Shown piece after piece: positions 54,635 to 64,000 of a DNA stretch of 64,000 nt. Made by a program: the position numbers and the translations under genes. The stretch comes from Humibacillus sp. DSM 29435 (GTDB lineage: Bacteria > Actinomycetota > Actinomycetes > Actinomycetales > Dermatophilaceae). The stretch spans positions 124,001-188,000 of the forward strand of contig NZ_MAST01000052.1 in the NCBI RefSeq assembly GCF_001758225.1, given 5' to 3'. Position 1 is the first letter of the stretch. The number at the start of each line of letters is the position of its first letter. The notes below the pieces were generated by a model. The model worked only from the letters and a program-made list of their open reading frames with translations, did no database searches and was not told where the DNA came from.

Positions 54635-55639
54635 ATGGAGATCATCTCGCTAGACCGCGGCGACGACGTCATGATCAAGGCTGTGTTCGGGGTTGTCACG
54701 CGCAGCGAAGCCGCCTCGCGTGTGCAACCGATCGAGCGGACGCTCGAGGCGTACACGTCGATGATCCGCTTCCAGTTTCCTGGCGAGCACGACGAGTCTG
54801 CCGTCGCCGTCGTCGACGGCACCCCGGTAGGTCTGGCGCAAGCCTTTTTCCCTGACCGCGAGAACCAGGACAAGTGCTGGGTCGAGCTCGAGGTCGACCC
54901 GCAGCACCGCGGCAGGGGAGTCGGTTCGGGGCTGCTCGAGTGGCTCGAGGAGCGCGGTCGGGGCGGCGGACGTTCGATGGTGCTCGGTGAGGTGTATGTG
55001 CCCGTTGGAGCACGGGAGAGCCACGCCGACCGCGAGTTCGCGCTGAACCGCGGCTACGCCGTCTCGAGCGTCGAGATCGTGCGCTCCCTGCCCCTCCCGG
55101 TACACCCGGACCTGCTCGCGCGAGAGAGGGGACGGGTCGCCGCGACGACAGACGGCTACACCCTCTCGGTGCACGTGGGCGGTGTGCCGCACGAGCTGCG
55201 TCAGGGTGTCTGCGACTGTGCGAACCGGCTCATGCTCGATGCCCCGACCGGGGACGTCGAGTTCGAGCCCGACTCGCAGACGGTCGACGACTACCAGACC
55301 ATGCTCGACCACCTCACCGACGTTGGGCGCACGCTGGTGACGACGGTCGCCGTGCACCGCGAGTCGGGGGTCGTCGCCGCCTACACCGATCTTGTCCTTG
55401 ATGGGAGCGACCCGAACTTCGTCTTCCAGTGGGGCACTCTCGTGCTGCCTGAGCACCGTGGCCACCACCTCGGAATGGCGGTCAAGGTCGAGAACCTGAC
55501 AGCGCTCTCGCGCATCGACAGCGCCCGCACGTCGGTGCAGACGACGAACGCCGAGCAGAACCCCTGGATGGTCCAGATCAACCGGAGCCTCGGGTTCGAG
55601 ATCATCGAGGAGGCACTCTCGGTGCGGAAGGACCTGTGA
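54635..55639 (+). CDS. tandem GNAT acetyltransferase
   Basis: About 334 residues with two acetyltransferase-like domains. The first (about 25-160) has VELEVDPQHRGRGVGSGLLEWLEER, an acetyl-CoA pyrophosphate loop (in outline). The second (about 190-330) has GTLVLPEHRGHHLGMAVK with an atypical loop, and ends with a GNAT-like NPWMVQINRSLGFEIIEE. This layout resembles mycothiol synthase, but I see no diagnostic residues, so the substrate is open. Start ATG 54635 was chosen for its promoter spacing; a TTG at 54599 is possible. Confidence 0.75.
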   Translation: MEIISLDRGDDVMIKAVFGVVTRSEAASRVQPIERTLEAYTSMIRFQFPGEHDESAVAVVDGTPVGLAQAFFPDRENQDKCWVELEVDPQHRGRGVGSGLLEWLEERGRGGGRSMVLGEVYVPVGARESHADREFALNRGYAVSSVEIVRSLPLPVHPDLLARERGRVAATTDGYTLSVHVGGVPHELRQGVCDCANRLMLDAPTGDVEFEPDSQTVDDYQTMLDHLTDVGRTLVTTVAVHRESGVVAAYTDLVLDGSDPNFVFQWGTLVLPEHRGHHLGMAVKVENLTALSRIDSARTSVQTTNAEQNPWMVQINRSLGFEIIEEALSVRKDL

Positions 55640-55672
55640 GCGGGGTCGGCCGGGCGCAGCCGATCTGATGGC

Positions 55673-55678
55673 TACGGT
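55673..55678 (+). promoter_or_regulatory. -10 TACGGT, predicted leaderless start
   Basis: TACGGT then GTAACC (6 nt) then ATG 55685. Confidence 0.5.
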
Positions 55679-55684
55679 GTAACC

Positions 55685-55999
55685 ATGCTCATTGCCTTCT
55701 CTGTCGCCCCCACCGTGGCCGCCGACGACACCGGTTCGGTGTCGGATGCCGTCGCCCGCGCCATCCGCATCGTGCGCGACTCGGGCCTGCCGCACCGCAC
55801 CGATGCGATGTTCACGACCATCGAGGGGGAGTGGGATCAGTGCATGGCGGTCGTCAAGGCCTGCTGCGACGTGCTCGCCGAGACCTCACCGCGCATCGGG
55901 CTCGTGCTCAAGGCCGACATCCGGGCCGGTTTCTCCGGTGAGCTCGACGGCAAGCTGGAACGTCTCGAGGACGCTCTGGCACGACAGGCGGATGCCTGA
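55685..55999 (+). CDS. MTH1187/UPF0045 thiamine-binding protein
   Basis: 104 residues. LIAFSVAPT at the start, GLPHRTDAMFTTIEGEWDQCMAVV (in outline) and RIGLVLKADIR match the ferredoxin-like MTH1187/YkoF family that binds thiamine or related ligands. Its stop lies inside the next gene (8-nt overlap), so the two are co-translated. No TPP riboswitch is visible upstream, and the gene is predicted leaderless. Confidence 0.85.
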   Translation: MLIAFSVAPTVAADDTGSVSDAVARAIRIVRDSGLPHRTDAMFTTIEGEWDQCMAVVKACCDVLAETSPRIGLVLKADIRAGFSGELDGKLERLEDALARQADA

Positions 56000-56507
56000 G
56001 TCCGAATGGCGGATCACCTCGCTCGTCGTCGCGGACTGCGACGAGCTCGGCCGGGTGCACACCCGTATCTGGCGGGAGACGTACGCCGGGCTGATGCCAG
56101 CCGGCTACCTCGCCGACCTGTCCGAGACTCGCTCTGCCGAAAACTGGCGGCGACGGATCGTGCAGCCTGAGGGGGTCGACGCCGGATCGCTGACCCTGGT
56201 GGCCCGTCGCGATGGGCACATCGTCGGCTTCGCGAGCGCCGGCCCGAGCCGCGACGCCGACGCGCCCACCGAGTGGGAGCTGCACGTCATCAACCTGCTG
56301 CAGACCGTTCAAGGCAGCGGACTCGCCGAGCTGCTGCTCGACCGGGTGCTCGGCGAGCGCGACGCCACCCTGTGGGTGGTCGAAGGCAATGCTCGGGCCC
56401 GAGCCTTCTACACCCGCCGCGGCTTCACCGACGAGGGTGGGCGCAGCGCCCACGAGCCGACGGACGCCCTTGAGATGCGGATGGTTCGTCGGGGAACACC
56501 CGACTGA
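55992..56507 (+). CDS. GNAT family N-acetyltransferase
   Basis: 171 residues, one GNAT domain. RIWRETYAGLMP (about 25-36), VGFASAGPSRD, the variant acetyl-CoA loop INLLQTVQGSGLAELLLDRVL (in outline; the usual Q/RxxGxG/A is QGSGLA), and the end EGNARARAFYTRRGF. It overlaps the thiamine-binding gene by 8 nt. The substrate is unknown. Confidence 0.8.
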   Translation: MPESEWRITSLVVADCDELGRVHTRIWRETYAGLMPAGYLADLSETRSAENWRRRIVQPEGVDAGSLTLVARRDGHIVGFASAGPSRDADAPTEWELHVINLLQTVQGSGLAELLLDRVLGERDATLWVVEGNARARAFYTRRGFTDEGGRSAHEPTDALEMRMVRRGTPD

Positions 56508-56671
56508 CGGCCAGCCCGACGACGAGGCCGGCCGCCACGGAGTTCTCGGCGGATTGCCGTCATCGGGGCAGTGATGCGTATCGTGGAGCCGCGTCGGCGT
56601 GCCCTGCCGCGAACCGTGCCGCCAACCCTGCCGCGAACCCTGACGCTGCCGTCCACCCGAAAGGCCAGATC

Positions 56672-57658
56672 ATGCCCCGCCACGTCCACCGTCGACGCGG
56701 AGCCGCTTCGGCAGCCCTCGTGGCGGTCGCGATGCTGTCCGCCTGCACCAGTGACAGCGGCGACACCGCTGCCCCGCAGCCCACGCCCGCCGTGGCGCAG
56801 TCAGCGGCCACGGGTGCGGCATCCAGCGTCGTGGCAGCCGCGGTCGCCGCCCGCTCGAACGTCACCGCCACCGGTGTGGCGGCCCGCGAGAAGACCTTCA
56901 CGGGAGCGGCGCTCGACTCGGCCAACGCCTTCGCGAAGACCCTGCCGGCCCGTACCGCGGCCGAGAAGGCCGGGTTCGAGCTGGCCACCACGGGGGTCAA
57001 GGTTCTCGGGGTGTCGAGGGCCGGTGACAGCCCCCGTCAGATGCTCGTCCAGACCACCCTGGTCAAGAGCGAGGCGGCCGTGCTGGTACTGCTCGCCTCA
57101 CCCGACGCCACGGCCGACTTCAAGGTGGCCGCGATCACCCCGATGCTGAAGGGCTCGACCCTGGAGGCACTCGACCCGATCACGATGGGCTCCGCCGCCG
57201 TCGGCACGGGCGATGGCCTGGCCGCGAAGCCGGCGGACGTGCTGACGGCTTTTGCGGCGTCGGTGAAGTTCCCATCGCCCACGACGACGAAGCTGCTCGC
57301 CGCAGACCCGATCTCCGACCAGCTGCGGGCCTCCGCCGCGGCTCAGTCGAAGGCGATCTCGGCCCAGGGAAGCTTCAGCCAGATGCACGACCCGAAGGGC
57401 GTGGTCGGCGGGCTGCGTCTCAAGGGCGGCTCGGGCGCCGTTGTCTTCGCCGACCTGGTGCGCAACGACTCGATCGCCCTGCGTCAGGCCGCCAAGCTCA
57501 CCCCGGCCAAGGACGTCACCCTGCTCTCGGGTCTGAAGCTGATCACAACCGAGGCCAAGCTGACCACGAACGAGACCGTAGCCATGGTGATCCCGGCAAC
57601 CGGCGCAGCCCGCATCGTCGGCTACTCCGACCAGCTCGTCAACGCCACGGGCCGTTGA
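56672..57658 (+). CDS. secreted lipoprotein of unknown function
   Basis: 328 residues. The N-terminus is a typical lipoprotein signal (basic MPRHVHRRRG, hydrophobic core, lipobox LSAC with Cys25), followed by an Ala/Thr/Pro-rich linker. The mature part (about 70-328) has no motif I recognise. Its length and the paired FKVAAITPMLKG and GGLRLKGGSGAVVFADLV beta-like segments suggest a compact extracellular domain. AAAGG precedes the ATG. The 164-nt gap before it contains a ccgcgaaccctg/ccgccaaccctg near-repeat. Confidence 0.72.
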   Translation: MPRHVHRRRGAASAALVAVAMLSACTSDSGDTAAPQPTPAVAQSAATGAASSVVAAAVAARSNVTATGVAAREKTFTGAALDSANAFAKTLPARTAAEKAGFELATTGVKVLGVSRAGDSPRQMLVQTTLVKSEAAVLVLLASPDATADFKVAAITPMLKGSTLEALDPITMGSAAVGTGDGLAAKPADVLTAFAASVKFPSPTTTKLLAADPISDQLRASAAAQSKAISAQGSFSQMHDPKGVVGGLRLKGGSGAVVFADLVRNDSIALRQAAKLTPAKDVTLLSGLKLITTEAKLTTNETVAMVIPATGAARIVGYSDQLVNATGR

Positions 57659-57673
57659 GGCAGGATTGACCCC

Positions 57674-58624
57674 ATGAGCCAACAGCCCTTCACCGCGTCG
57701 ACACTGCGCGGTGCCGTCGACCTCTCCTCCCTCAAGAAGCCCCCGCCATCGGCGTCGTCGCCGACAGGCGCCGCCGCCGATGCCACCACGTCAGGCGGCG
57801 CCGGCCTGGTCGTCGCCGGCACCGACGAGTCCATTCGCGATGTGCTCGCGGCGAGCTCGCACCACCCCGTCGTCATGGTCATCTGGTCGTCGCGACTGGC
57901 TGAGTCTGCCGACTTCGTCGCCACCTTCGAGACCGTCGCGCGCCGATACGCCGGCCGCTTCCAGCTCGTCACGGTCGACGCAGACAACAACCCGACGATC
58001 CTGCAGGCCTTCCAGGTGCGGGCCGTGCCGGTGAGCTTCGCTTTCCTCCAGGGCCAGCCGGTGCCGCTCTTCGAGGGGGCCCAGCCGGAGGCGCAGGTGA
58101 CGGGGGTCGTCGACCAGGTGCTGGCCCTCGCGCAGCAGCACGGTGTCACTGGAACCGTGTCGGTCGACGAGCTGGCCCCGGCGGAGGTCGAAGAGCCGGA
58201 GGAGCCGCCGTTGCCGCCGCTGCACCAGAAGGCCTTCGACGCCATCGAGGCAGACGATCTCGTGGGGGCCGCAGACGCCTATCGAGAGGCGCTGGCCGAG
58301 AACCCGGCCGACGCCGACGCGAGAGTGGGTCTGGCCCAGGTGGGTCTCATGCAGCGCACCGCCGACGCCGACCCGGCCGCCGCCCGCGCCGCCGCGGCCG
58401 CGGCGCCCAACGATGTCGACGCCCAGATTCTGGTGGCCGACCTCGACCTGCTCGGGGGGCACATCGAAGACGCCTTCAACCGACTCATCGACACCGTGCG
58501 CATCACGGCCGACGCCGACCGCAACACGGTTCGCGAACACCTCGTCGAGCTGTTCGAGGTGGTCGGCACGGGCGACGAGCGGGTCAAGCGTGCCCGCAAG
58601 GCTTTGATGAGCGCGTTGTTCTGA
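57674..58624 (+). CDS. CnoX/YbbN-type thioredoxin-fold and TPR protein lacking CxxC
   Basis: 316 residues. A Ser/Pro/Ala-rich start (about 1-45), a thioredoxin fold (about 50-150; VVMVIWSSRLAES, VDADNNPTILQAFQVRAVPVSFAF in outline), then TPR-like helices (about 185-316). The redox site reads WSSR: both cysteines are absent. The cis-Pro loop (AVPVS) remains. E. coli YbbN/CnoX also uses the fold as a chaperone module and is chlorine-sensitive; here redox chemistry is impossible but holdase function is not. AGGA is 8 nt before the ATG. Confidence 0.83.
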   Translation: MSQQPFTASTLRGAVDLSSLKKPPPSASSPTGAAADATTSGGAGLVVAGTDESIRDVLAASSHHPVVMVIWSSRLAESADFVATFETVARRYAGRFQLVTVDADNNPTILQAFQVRAVPVSFAFLQGQPVPLFEGAQPEAQVTGVVDQVLALAQQHGVTGTVSVDELAPAEVEEPEEPPLPPLHQKAFDAIEADDLVGAADAYREALAENPADADARVGLAQVGLMQRTADADPAAARAAAAAAPNDVDAQILVADLDLLGGHIEDAFNRLIDTVRITADADRNTVREHLVELFEVVGTGDERVKRARKALMSALF

Positions 58625-58658
58625 GCCGGCCCGCCCGGAGCCCTGCGCTCCGGTCAGG

Positions 58659-58694
58659 GGGCTCGGACAGGGGCTCGGACAGGGGCTCGGACAG
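58659..58694. repeat. 12-nt tandem repeat, three copies
   Basis: Unit gggctcggacag repeated head to tail at 58659-58670, 58671-58682 and 58683-58694. It ends 3 nt before the stop codon of the minus-strand gene at 58698, and so lies just past its 3' end. Confidence 0.85.
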
Positions 58695-58697
58695 AGA

Positions 58698-59195
58698 CTA
58701 GGTGGCGACGACGGACTCGGCCAGCCGAGCCAGCACCGTGGCGGCCGTCTGCTCGGCGGTCTGCCCACCGGTGCCGACCCACAGGCCCCATCGGGGGATG
58801 GCAGGGGCCATCTGGTCGGGCACCAGCACGACCAGATGGATGGTTTCGGGCGAGGCCAGGTCGAGGAAGTCCTCGAGGTACTCGCCCAGCACGGAGTCGC
58901 TGACCACCGCGTCGAAGCCTTCGAGCTGGTAGGTCTCGGCGGTGGCGATCGACGCCGACCACCGCAGGAACAGCTGTCGCAGCTGCTCGTGCCCAGGGGG
59001 CTCGGCGTAGGGGGCGCGACCGGCGGCGACCATGCGGTCGAACACGGCGCCATCGATCGCCACGGCGCGGTCGAAGCTGCGGGCCAGCGCGGCACCCACC
59101 GCGCTCGGGCTCGAGTCGTCGCCACCGGTGACCACGAACAGACGCCCGCGCCCGGTCTCTTCCTGCCCGGCTCCGTCGTGCAGGGGGGTGCCCAT
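58698..59195 (-). CDS. degenerate P-loop kinase-like protein next to pgm
   Basis: 165 residues from ATG 59195 (a TTG at 59207 overlapping the pgm stop is possible). RLFVVTGGDDSSPSAVGAALARSF (in outline) aligns with the Walker A region of small kinases (GPPGSGKSTVAxxLA) but has lost the GKS/T; AVAIDGAVFDRMVAAG and FDAVVSDSVLGEYLEDFL (in outline) match the later parts of the fold. It would not bind ATP through a normal P-loop. It is 8 nt after pgm and probably co-transcribed with it. The resemblance is by eye. Confidence 0.5.
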   Translation of the reverse strand: MGTPLHDGAGQEETGRGRLFVVTGGDDSSPSAVGAALARSFDRAVAIDGAVFDRMVAAGRAPYAEPPGHEQLRQLFLRWSASIATAETYQLEGFDAVVSDSVLGEYLEDFLDLASPETIHLVVLVPDQMAPAIPRWGLWVGTGGQTAEQTAATVLARLAESVVAT

Positions 59196-59203
59196 GTTCT
59201 CGT

Positions 59204-60850
59204 TCAACCGCCGAGAGCGGCGGTGACGACCTCCTTGGCCTCGGCCTGCACCTGGGCCAGATGCTCAGCCCCCCGGAACGACTCGGCGTAGATCTTGTAG
59301 ACGTCTTCCGTTCCTGAGGGGCGAGCGGCGAACCAGGCGCTCTCGGTGGTCACCTTGAGCCCACCGATCTTGGCCCCGTTTCCGGGGGCAGCCGTCAGCT
59401 TGCCCGTGATGGCCTCCCCCGCCAGCGTCTCGGCGACAACGTCATCGGGTGAGAGGGCCGCCAGCTTGGCCTTCTGCTCACGGTCTGCGGCAGCGTCGAT
59501 GCGGGCGTAGGCCGGGCTGCCGTGGCGCTCGGTGAGCTCGGCATAGTGCTGGCTCGGTGTCTTGCCGGTCGCGGCGAGGATCTCCGAGGCCAGCAACGCC
59601 AGCAGGATGCCGTCCTTGTCGGTCGACCAGACCGTGCCGTCGAACCGCAGGAAGCTGGCGCCGGCCGACTCCTCGCCGCCGAAGCCCACCGAGCCGTCGA
59701 GCAGCCCCGGCACGAACCACTTGAAGCCGACCGGAACCTCGATGAGCGTGCGCTGAAGGTCGCCCGCCACCCGGTCGATCATCGAGGAGGAGACGAGCGT
59801 CTTGCCGATCGCGGTGGACCCGGGCCACCCGGGCCGGGCGCCGCCGTAGAGGTACCCGATGGCGACCGCCAGGTAGTGGTTGGGGTTCATCAGCCCCCCG
59901 TCGGGGGTGACGATGCCGTGCCGGTCGGCGTCGGCGTCGTTGCCGGTGGACAGGTCGAAGTCGTCCTTGGCGTGGATGAGCGAGGCCATCGCGAACGGCG
60001 AGCTGCAGTCCATCCGGATCTTGCCGTCCCAGTCGAGCGTCATGAAGGCCCACTGCGGGTCGACCCGCGGGTTCACGACGGTGAGGTCGAGGTCGTGCCG
60101 GCGCGCGATCTCGCCCCAGTACTCGACCGAGGCGCCGCCCAGGGGGTCGGCTCCGATGCGCACCCCCGCCTCCCGGATACGGGAGAGGTCGACGACGTTG
60201 GGCAGGTCGTCGATGTAGGTGCCCATGAAGTCGTAGGAGCCGGCGTCCCCGCGGGAGGCCTCGAAGGGCGTGCGGCGCACGGCCGAGAGCCCGCCGCGGA
60301 TGAGCTCGTTGGCGCGGTCGGCGATGACCGACGTGGCGTCGGTGTCGGCCGGCCCGCCGTGCGGTGGGTTGTACTTGAAGCCGCCGTCGGACGGGGGGTT
60401 GTGCGACGGCGTGACGACGATCCCGTCGGCGAGACCGCCTGCCCCTTCGTGCTTTCCGCGGTTGGCTCGCAGGATGGCGTGAGAGACGGCCGGGGTCGGT
60501 GTGTACCCGTCGTGGTCGTCGACGAGCACCTGCACCCCGTTGGCGACGAGCACCTCCAGCGCGGTCTTCCACGCCGGTTCCGACAGCCCGTGGGTATCGC
60601 GGCCGATGAAGAGCGGCCCGTCGTAGCCCTGCGAGGCCCGGTACTCGCAGATCGCCTGGGTGGTGGCGAGGATGTGGTCTTCGTTGAACGCCGTCCTCAG
60701 GCTGGAGCCACGGTGGCCGGACGTGCCGAAGGCCACCTGTTCGTCGGGGTTGCTGACATCGGGGTGACGGTCGTAGTAGGCCCCCACGAGGGCGTCGATG
60801 TCGACGAGATCGTCGGCCGTGGCCGGCAGACCTGCTCGAGGGTGGTTCAT
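59204..60850 (-). CDS. pgm: alpha-phosphoglucomutase
   Basis: 548 residues. It interconverts glucose 1-phosphate and glucose 6-phosphate at the head of glycogen and cell-wall sugar metabolism. [10 protein letters not shown] (42-50 region), the phosphoserine loop [13 protein letters not shown], the metal site NDADADRHG, the sugar loop [11 protein letters not shown] and the phosphate loop [12 protein letters not shown] are all intact. The length is that of the E. coli Pgm type. Its start overlaps the glgB stop by 4 nt. Confidence 0.95.
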   Translation of the reverse strand: MNHPRAGLPATADDLVDIDALVGAYYDRHPDVSNPDEQVAFGTSGHRGSSLRTAFNEDHILATTQAICEYRASQGYDGPLFIGRDTHGLSEPAWKTALEVLVANGVQVLVDDHDGYTPTPAVSHAILRANRGKHEGAGGLADGIVVTPSHNPPSDGGFKYNPPHGGPADTDATSVIADRANELIRGGLSAVRRTPFEASRGDAGSYDFMGTYIDDLPNVVDLSRIREAGVRIGADPLGGASVEYWGEIARRHDLDLTVVNPRVDPQWAFMTLDWDGKIRMDCSSPFAMASLIHAKDDFDLSTGNDADADRHGIVTPDGGLMNPNHYLAVAIGYLYGGARPGWPGSTAIGKTLVSSSMIDRVAGDLQRTLIEVPVGFKWFVPGLLDGSVGFGGEESAGASFLRFDGTVWSTDKDGILLALLASEILAATGKTPSQHYAELTERHGSPAYARIDAAADREQKAKLAALSPDDVVAETLAGEAITGKLTAAPGNGAKIGGLKVTTESAWFAARPSGTEDVYKIYAESFRGAEHLAQVQAEAKEVVTAALGG

Positions 60851-63279
60851 GACGACGCTCCTGTCGGGTGGGTGGGATCGGTGTCGACGACGGTGTCGGG
60901 TGCACTGCTGCCGGTTGCGCCCTCCGGCCCCGAGACGTCAGCGGCCGAGTCGATGGCCGATACGCCGTGCTCGTCGACGGGAACGACCCAGACGCTGGAG
61001 AAGCGCGGCACCGTGATGTCGACGGAGTACGGCTGGCGGTGCCACGACTCCTCGCGTGCCTCGAGCACCACTCCGGTCGAGCTCGGGGCGTCGGGGTGGT
61101 AGCCGGCGGTGTCGAGCACGACGGTCCATCGACCACCGCGCGGCACTCCGATGCGGTAGCTCTGCCGGGTCTCGCCACCGAAGTTCATGACGCAGGCCAC
61201 GACGGGGGCATCCACAGCCCGGTCGCCGCGTCCGAACCGGAGCCAGGAGACGGTGTTGTGGGCGGCGTCGTCGGCCTCCAGCCACTCGAAGCCGGCCCGG
61301 TCGTTGTCGAGCGCCCAAAGCGCCTCGTTGCCGCGGTAGATGGCGTTGAGGTCTTTGACGAGGTTGTGCACCCGGAAGTGGAGCGGCTGGTCGAGCAGCC
61401 ACCAGTCGAGGCTGCGACCCTCAGACCACTCAGCCTCCTGACCGAACTCGCAGCCCATGAACAGCAGCGGTTTGCCCGGGTGGCACCACAGGTAGGCCAG
61501 GAAGACGCGCAACGTCGCGATCTGGTCTTCTCGCGACCCGCGCGACTTGCGCAGCAGCGAACCCTTGCCGTGCACGACCTCGTCATGGCTGATCGGCAGC
61601 ACGAAGTTCTCGTCGAAGGCGTACATCAGCGAGAAGGTGAGGGCCCCGTGGTGGTGCTGGCGGTAGATGGGGTCCTGGCCGAGGTACTTCAGGGAGTCGT
61701 TCATCCAGCCCATGTTCCACTTGAAACCGAAGCCGAGCCCACCCTGGTCGGTCGGCTTCGTGACCCCAGGCCACGAGGTGGACTCCTCTGCCACGGTGAC
61801 GATTCCGGGCACCCGCTTGTACGCGGTGGCGTTGGTCTCCTTGAGCAGCTCGACGGCCTGGTAGTTCTCGCGGCCGCCGTCCTTGTTGGGCACCCACTCA
61901 CCGGGCTGGCGGGCGTAGTCGAGGTAGAGCATCGAGGCCACTCCGTCGACCCGCACCCCGTCGGCGTGGAACTCCTCCAGCCAGTAGAGCGAGTTCGCCA
62001 CCAGGAAGTTGCGCACCTCGGGCCGGCCGTAGTCGAAGATGTTCGAGCCCCACTCGGGGTGCCAGCCCAGCCGGCGGTCGGGGTGTTCGTAGAGGGGTTC
62101 ACCGTCGAAGCGCGCCAGCGCCCACTCGTCGGTGGCGAAGTGACCGGGCACCCAGTCGAGGATGACGCCGATGCCCGCCTGGTGCAGCCGGTCGACGAGG
62201 TAGCGGAACTCGTCGGGGGTGCCCCAGCGCGCGCTCGGGGCGTAGTAGCCGGTCACGTGGTAGCCCCACGAGGGCACGTACGGGTGCTCCATCACCGGGA
62301 GGAACTCGACGTGGGTGAAGCCGAGGTCGGCGACGTAGTTGACCAGGTGCTCGGCGAGCCCGGCGTAGCCCAGACCCTGACGCCACGAACCGATGTGGAC
62401 CTCGTAGGTGCTCATCGGTCCGGTGTGCACGTTGGAGGTGCTGCGCTGCTGCATCCAGTCGCTGTCGTTCCACTCGTAGTGCGACTCGGTCACGATCGCA
62501 GCCTGCTTGGGGGCGACCTCGGTCATCCGGGCCATCGGGTCGCTCTTGAGGCGCACGATGTCATCGGATCCGCGGACCGCGAACTGGTAGTTCATCCCCT
62601 CCGCTGCTCCGGGCAGGAACAGCTCCCAGAGGCCGGTCGTGCCGAGAGCGCGCATCGGGTGCGAGATCCGGTCCCAGCCGTTGAAGTCACCGATGACGTG
62701 CACCGCTTTGGCGCGAGGGGCCCACAGCGCGAACGATGCTCCCCTGACCTCTCCGAGCGGCCCCGGGTAGCGGCGGACGTGTGACCCGAGCACGGTCCAC
62801 AGCTGCTCGTGGCGGCCCTCGTTGATCAAGTGCATGTCGATCTCGCCGAGGGTCGGAGCGAACCGGTAGGGGTCGTCCTGCTCGTGCTCGACGCCGTCGG
62901 CGTACTCGACGAGCAGACGGTAGTCGTGAGTGTGGTCGAAGTCGGGCGAGGTCATCGTGAAGATGCCGTCGCGCACGTGCCGCAGCTCGACCGTTCTGAT
63001 GCCGTCTGCGGTGTCGAGCCGCGCCGAGACCTTCGAGGCCAGCGGTCGGAACGCGGTGATGGTCAGGCCGCCCGGGCCCTGGTGGTGGCCGAGCAGATCG
63101 TGCGGCTGACCGTTGCGACCCTGCAGGAACGCGGTGATGGCGCCGTCGTCGAGGGTCGGCCCCGCCGCGGGTGGGGGCGTCACGGGTTCTGGTGTGACGG
63201 GTTCTGGTGTGACGGGTTCGGACTTCGTGGTGGCGGGCGTAGAGGGCCGGGGGCCGGGGGGCGGGGGCGTGGTGGTCAT
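60847..63279 (-). CDS. glgB: 1,4-alpha-glucan branching enzyme
   Basis: 810 residues, about 75 longer than usual through an N-terminal Pro/Thr tail with PEPVT repeats encoded by 15-nt direct repeats. N-terminal CBM48-type domains and the GH13 barrel are followed by a C-terminal beta domain. The nucleophile Asp is in [13 protein letters not shown], the acid/base Glu in VAEESTSW, and the third acid in [11 protein letters not shown]. It makes alpha-1,6 branches in glycogen. The overlap with the upstream kinase (ATGA) and with pgm shows a tight operon. Confidence 0.95.
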   Translation of the reverse strand: MTTTPPPPGPRPSTPATTKSEPVTPEPVTPEPVTPPPAAGPTLDDGAITAFLQGRNGQPHDLLGHHQGPGGLTITAFRPLASKVSARLDTADGIRTVELRHVRDGIFTMTSPDFDHTHDYRLLVEYADGVEHEQDDPYRFAPTLGEIDMHLINEGRHEQLWTVLGSHVRRYPGPLGEVRGASFALWAPRAKAVHVIGDFNGWDRISHPMRALGTTGLWELFLPGAAEGMNYQFAVRGSDDIVRLKSDPMARMTEVAPKQAAIVTESHYEWNDSDWMQQRSTSNVHTGPMSTYEVHIGSWRQGLGYAGLAEHLVNYVADLGFTHVEFLPVMEHPYVPSWGYHVTGYYAPSARWGTPDEFRYLVDRLHQAGIGVILDWVPGHFATDEWALARFDGEPLYEHPDRRLGWHPEWGSNIFDYGRPEVRNFLVANSLYWLEEFHADGVRVDGVASMLYLDYARQPGEWVPNKDGGRENYQAVELLKETNATAYKRVPGIVTVAEESTSWPGVTKPTDQGGLGFGFKWNMGWMNDSLKYLGQDPIYRQHHHGALTFSLMYAFDENFVLPISHDEVVHGKGSLLRKSRGSREDQIATLRVFLAYLWCHPGKPLLFMGCEFGQEAEWSEGRSLDWWLLDQPLHFRVHNLVKDLNAIYRGNEALWALDNDRAGFEWLEADDAAHNTVSWLRFGRGDRAVDAPVVACVMNFGGETRQSYRIGVPRGGRWTVVLDTAGYHPDAPSSTGVVLEAREESWHRQPYSVDITVPRFSSVWVVPVDEHGVSAIDSAADVSGPEGATGSSAPDTVVDTDPTHPTGASS

Positions 63280-64000
63280 GGAGCGCCTTCCTCGTCGAGC
63301 AGTCGATCGATCGCTCCGAGGGGGATGGGCAACCAGGTCGGCCGGTTGCGCGCCTCGTAGACGACTTCGTACAGGGCCTTGTCGAGCTCGAGAACCTTGG
63401 TCAGGGTGGTGGAGTCGGGATCGGGCTCTCCGGCCACGGCTGCGTAGCCATCGAGGAAGGCGCGCCGGCTGTCGACGGCCCAGGCCGTGGCGTCGATCGT
63501 GGGGTCGGCCAGGTGCACCGACCCAGCGGCGTAGTCGAAGGAACGCAGCATCCCGGCGATGTCGCGCTGGGTGAGGTCGGGAAGCACCCGCTCGGCGAGG
63601 GGACGCAGGGGTTCGCCCTCGAAGTCGAGGGCGACCCAGCCCCGCTCCGGCACGTCGAGCACCTGACCGAGGTGGTAGTCGCCATGGATGCGCTGCAGGG
63701 CCGGAAGCCGAACGTGGCCGACCGACTCGAGCAGCCGCGTCACGTCGGCCTCATGGGCGGCCAGGGCGGGAGCGGCCGCCACCGCAGCGGCATACCGTTC
63801 GCGCATCGAAGCGACGAGGCGACCGCGGGTCTCGGACGTGGCGTCCTCACTACCGAGCGCCTCGAGAAGCGTTGCGTGGATCTGGGCGGTGACCGAGCCG
63901 AGCTCACGGGCCCGGTCGGTGAAGTCGGTGCCCGTCGCCGCGGCCACCAGAGCGACCCGCCAGGCGTCCTCGACTCCGGGGATGAACTCCTGAGCGAAGG
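63276..64000 (-). CDS. mak: maltokinase (5' end beyond window)
   Basis: The C-terminal 241 residues or so of a larger kinase. The frame runs off the window end with AQEFIPGVEDAWRVAL, so the ATG/GTG that appears at 63947 is internal. The kinase catalytic loop RIHGDYHLGQVL and the metal-binding LDFEGEPLRPLAERVLPD (both aminoglycoside-phosphotransferase-like) and the ending EVVYEARNRPTWLPIPLGAI (in outline) match Pep2/Mak. Mak makes maltose 1-phosphate, the substrate of GlgE. With glgB and pgm this indicates the GlgE glucan pathway; treS and glgE would be expected upstream. Confidence 0.88.
   Translation of the reverse strand, partial: FAQEFIPGVEDAWRVALVAAATGTDFTDRARELGSVTAQIHATLLEALGSEDATSETRGRLVASMRERYAAAVAAAPALAAHEADVTRLLESVGHVRLPALQRIHGDYHLGQVLDVPERGWVALDFEGEPLRPLAERVLPDLTQRDIAGMLRSFDYAAGSVHLADPTIDATAWAVDSRRAFLDGYAAVAGEPDPDSTTLTKVLELDKALYEVVYEARNRPTWLPIPLGAIDRLLDEEGAP

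Overview
The window is very GC-rich and uses GTG, and occasionally TTG, as start codons. Gene content points to an actinobacterium, most likely a member of Micrococcales close to Intrasporangiaceae/Dermatophilaceae. The markers are a WhiB1-type regulator beside a PdtaS-type kinase, a Kgd/OdhA fusion enzyme, NucS, an ArgS-related NrtL, a Rho factor with a huge hydrophilic insert, DUF2550, and the actinobacterial order lysA-hom-thrC-thrB-rho-rpmE-prfA-prmC-Sua5-glyA-wecA-atp. The family-level placement is an inference from gene content. No phage, insertion sequence, rRNA operon or CRISPR array is visible. This is chromosomal core sequence with small repetitive elements scattered through it.

Layout. 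1-3.3 kb: end of a PdtaS-like kinase, whiB1, a membrane protein, an SGNH hydrolase and a 58-residue conserved protein. 3.4-9.4 kb: kgd and an ABC-2 exporter pair, all on the minus strand. 9.6-12.8 kb: two CNNM/CBS membrane proteins and an ASCH-like protein. 12.9-18.8 kb: tRNA-Arg(CCG), then nrtL-lysA-hom-thrC-thrB, the aspartate-family amino-acid operon. 19-26.6 kb: rho, rpmE, prfA, prmC, Sua5 and glyA, covering transcription termination and translation. 26.7-38.3 kb: wecA, then the ATP synthase operon, in which an NDH-2 gene and two hairpins separate atpD from atpC. 38.3-39.8 kb: an AbiEi-like gene flanked on both sides by one repeat family. 39.8-54.5 kb: a region of acyl-CoA and B12-dependent metabolism (adenosyltransferase, ethylmalonyl-CoA mutase, 3-hydroxybutyryl-CoA dehydrogenase, crotonyl-CoA carboxylase/reductase, epimerase, thiolase, MeaB), interleaved with murA, a STAS protein and nucS. 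54.6-58.6 kb: acetyltransferases, a thiamine-binding protein, a lipoprotein and a CnoX-like protein. 58.7-64 kb: a degenerate P-loop protein, pgm, glgB and the end of a maltokinase, a glycogen/GlgE-type module.

How the genes work together. Thiolase, 3-hydroxybutyryl-CoA dehydrogenase, Ccr, Ecm/MeaA, epimerase, MeaB and the cob(I)alamin adenosyltransferase are most of a B12-dependent ethylmalonyl-CoA route for C2 assimilation. They are arranged as several short transcription units rather than one operon. The atp operon supplies energy and appears to carry a perfect CRP-type operator over its promoter.

The observations I rate highest are these. (1) A CRP/GlxR consensus palindrome overlaps the -10 of the atp operon. 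(2) At least 13 genes share a nANNNT-(6 or 7 nt)-start arrangement that predicts leaderless mRNAs. (3) A palindromic repeat is inserted in frame in prmC, with a second copy upstream of the hydroxybutyryl-CoA dehydrogenase. (4) Repeats with 39/51-nt units flank the AbiEi-like gene. (5) The atp operon is interrupted by NDH-2. No wholly new multi-gene system is evident; the novelty is in repeats, regulation and degenerate paralogues.
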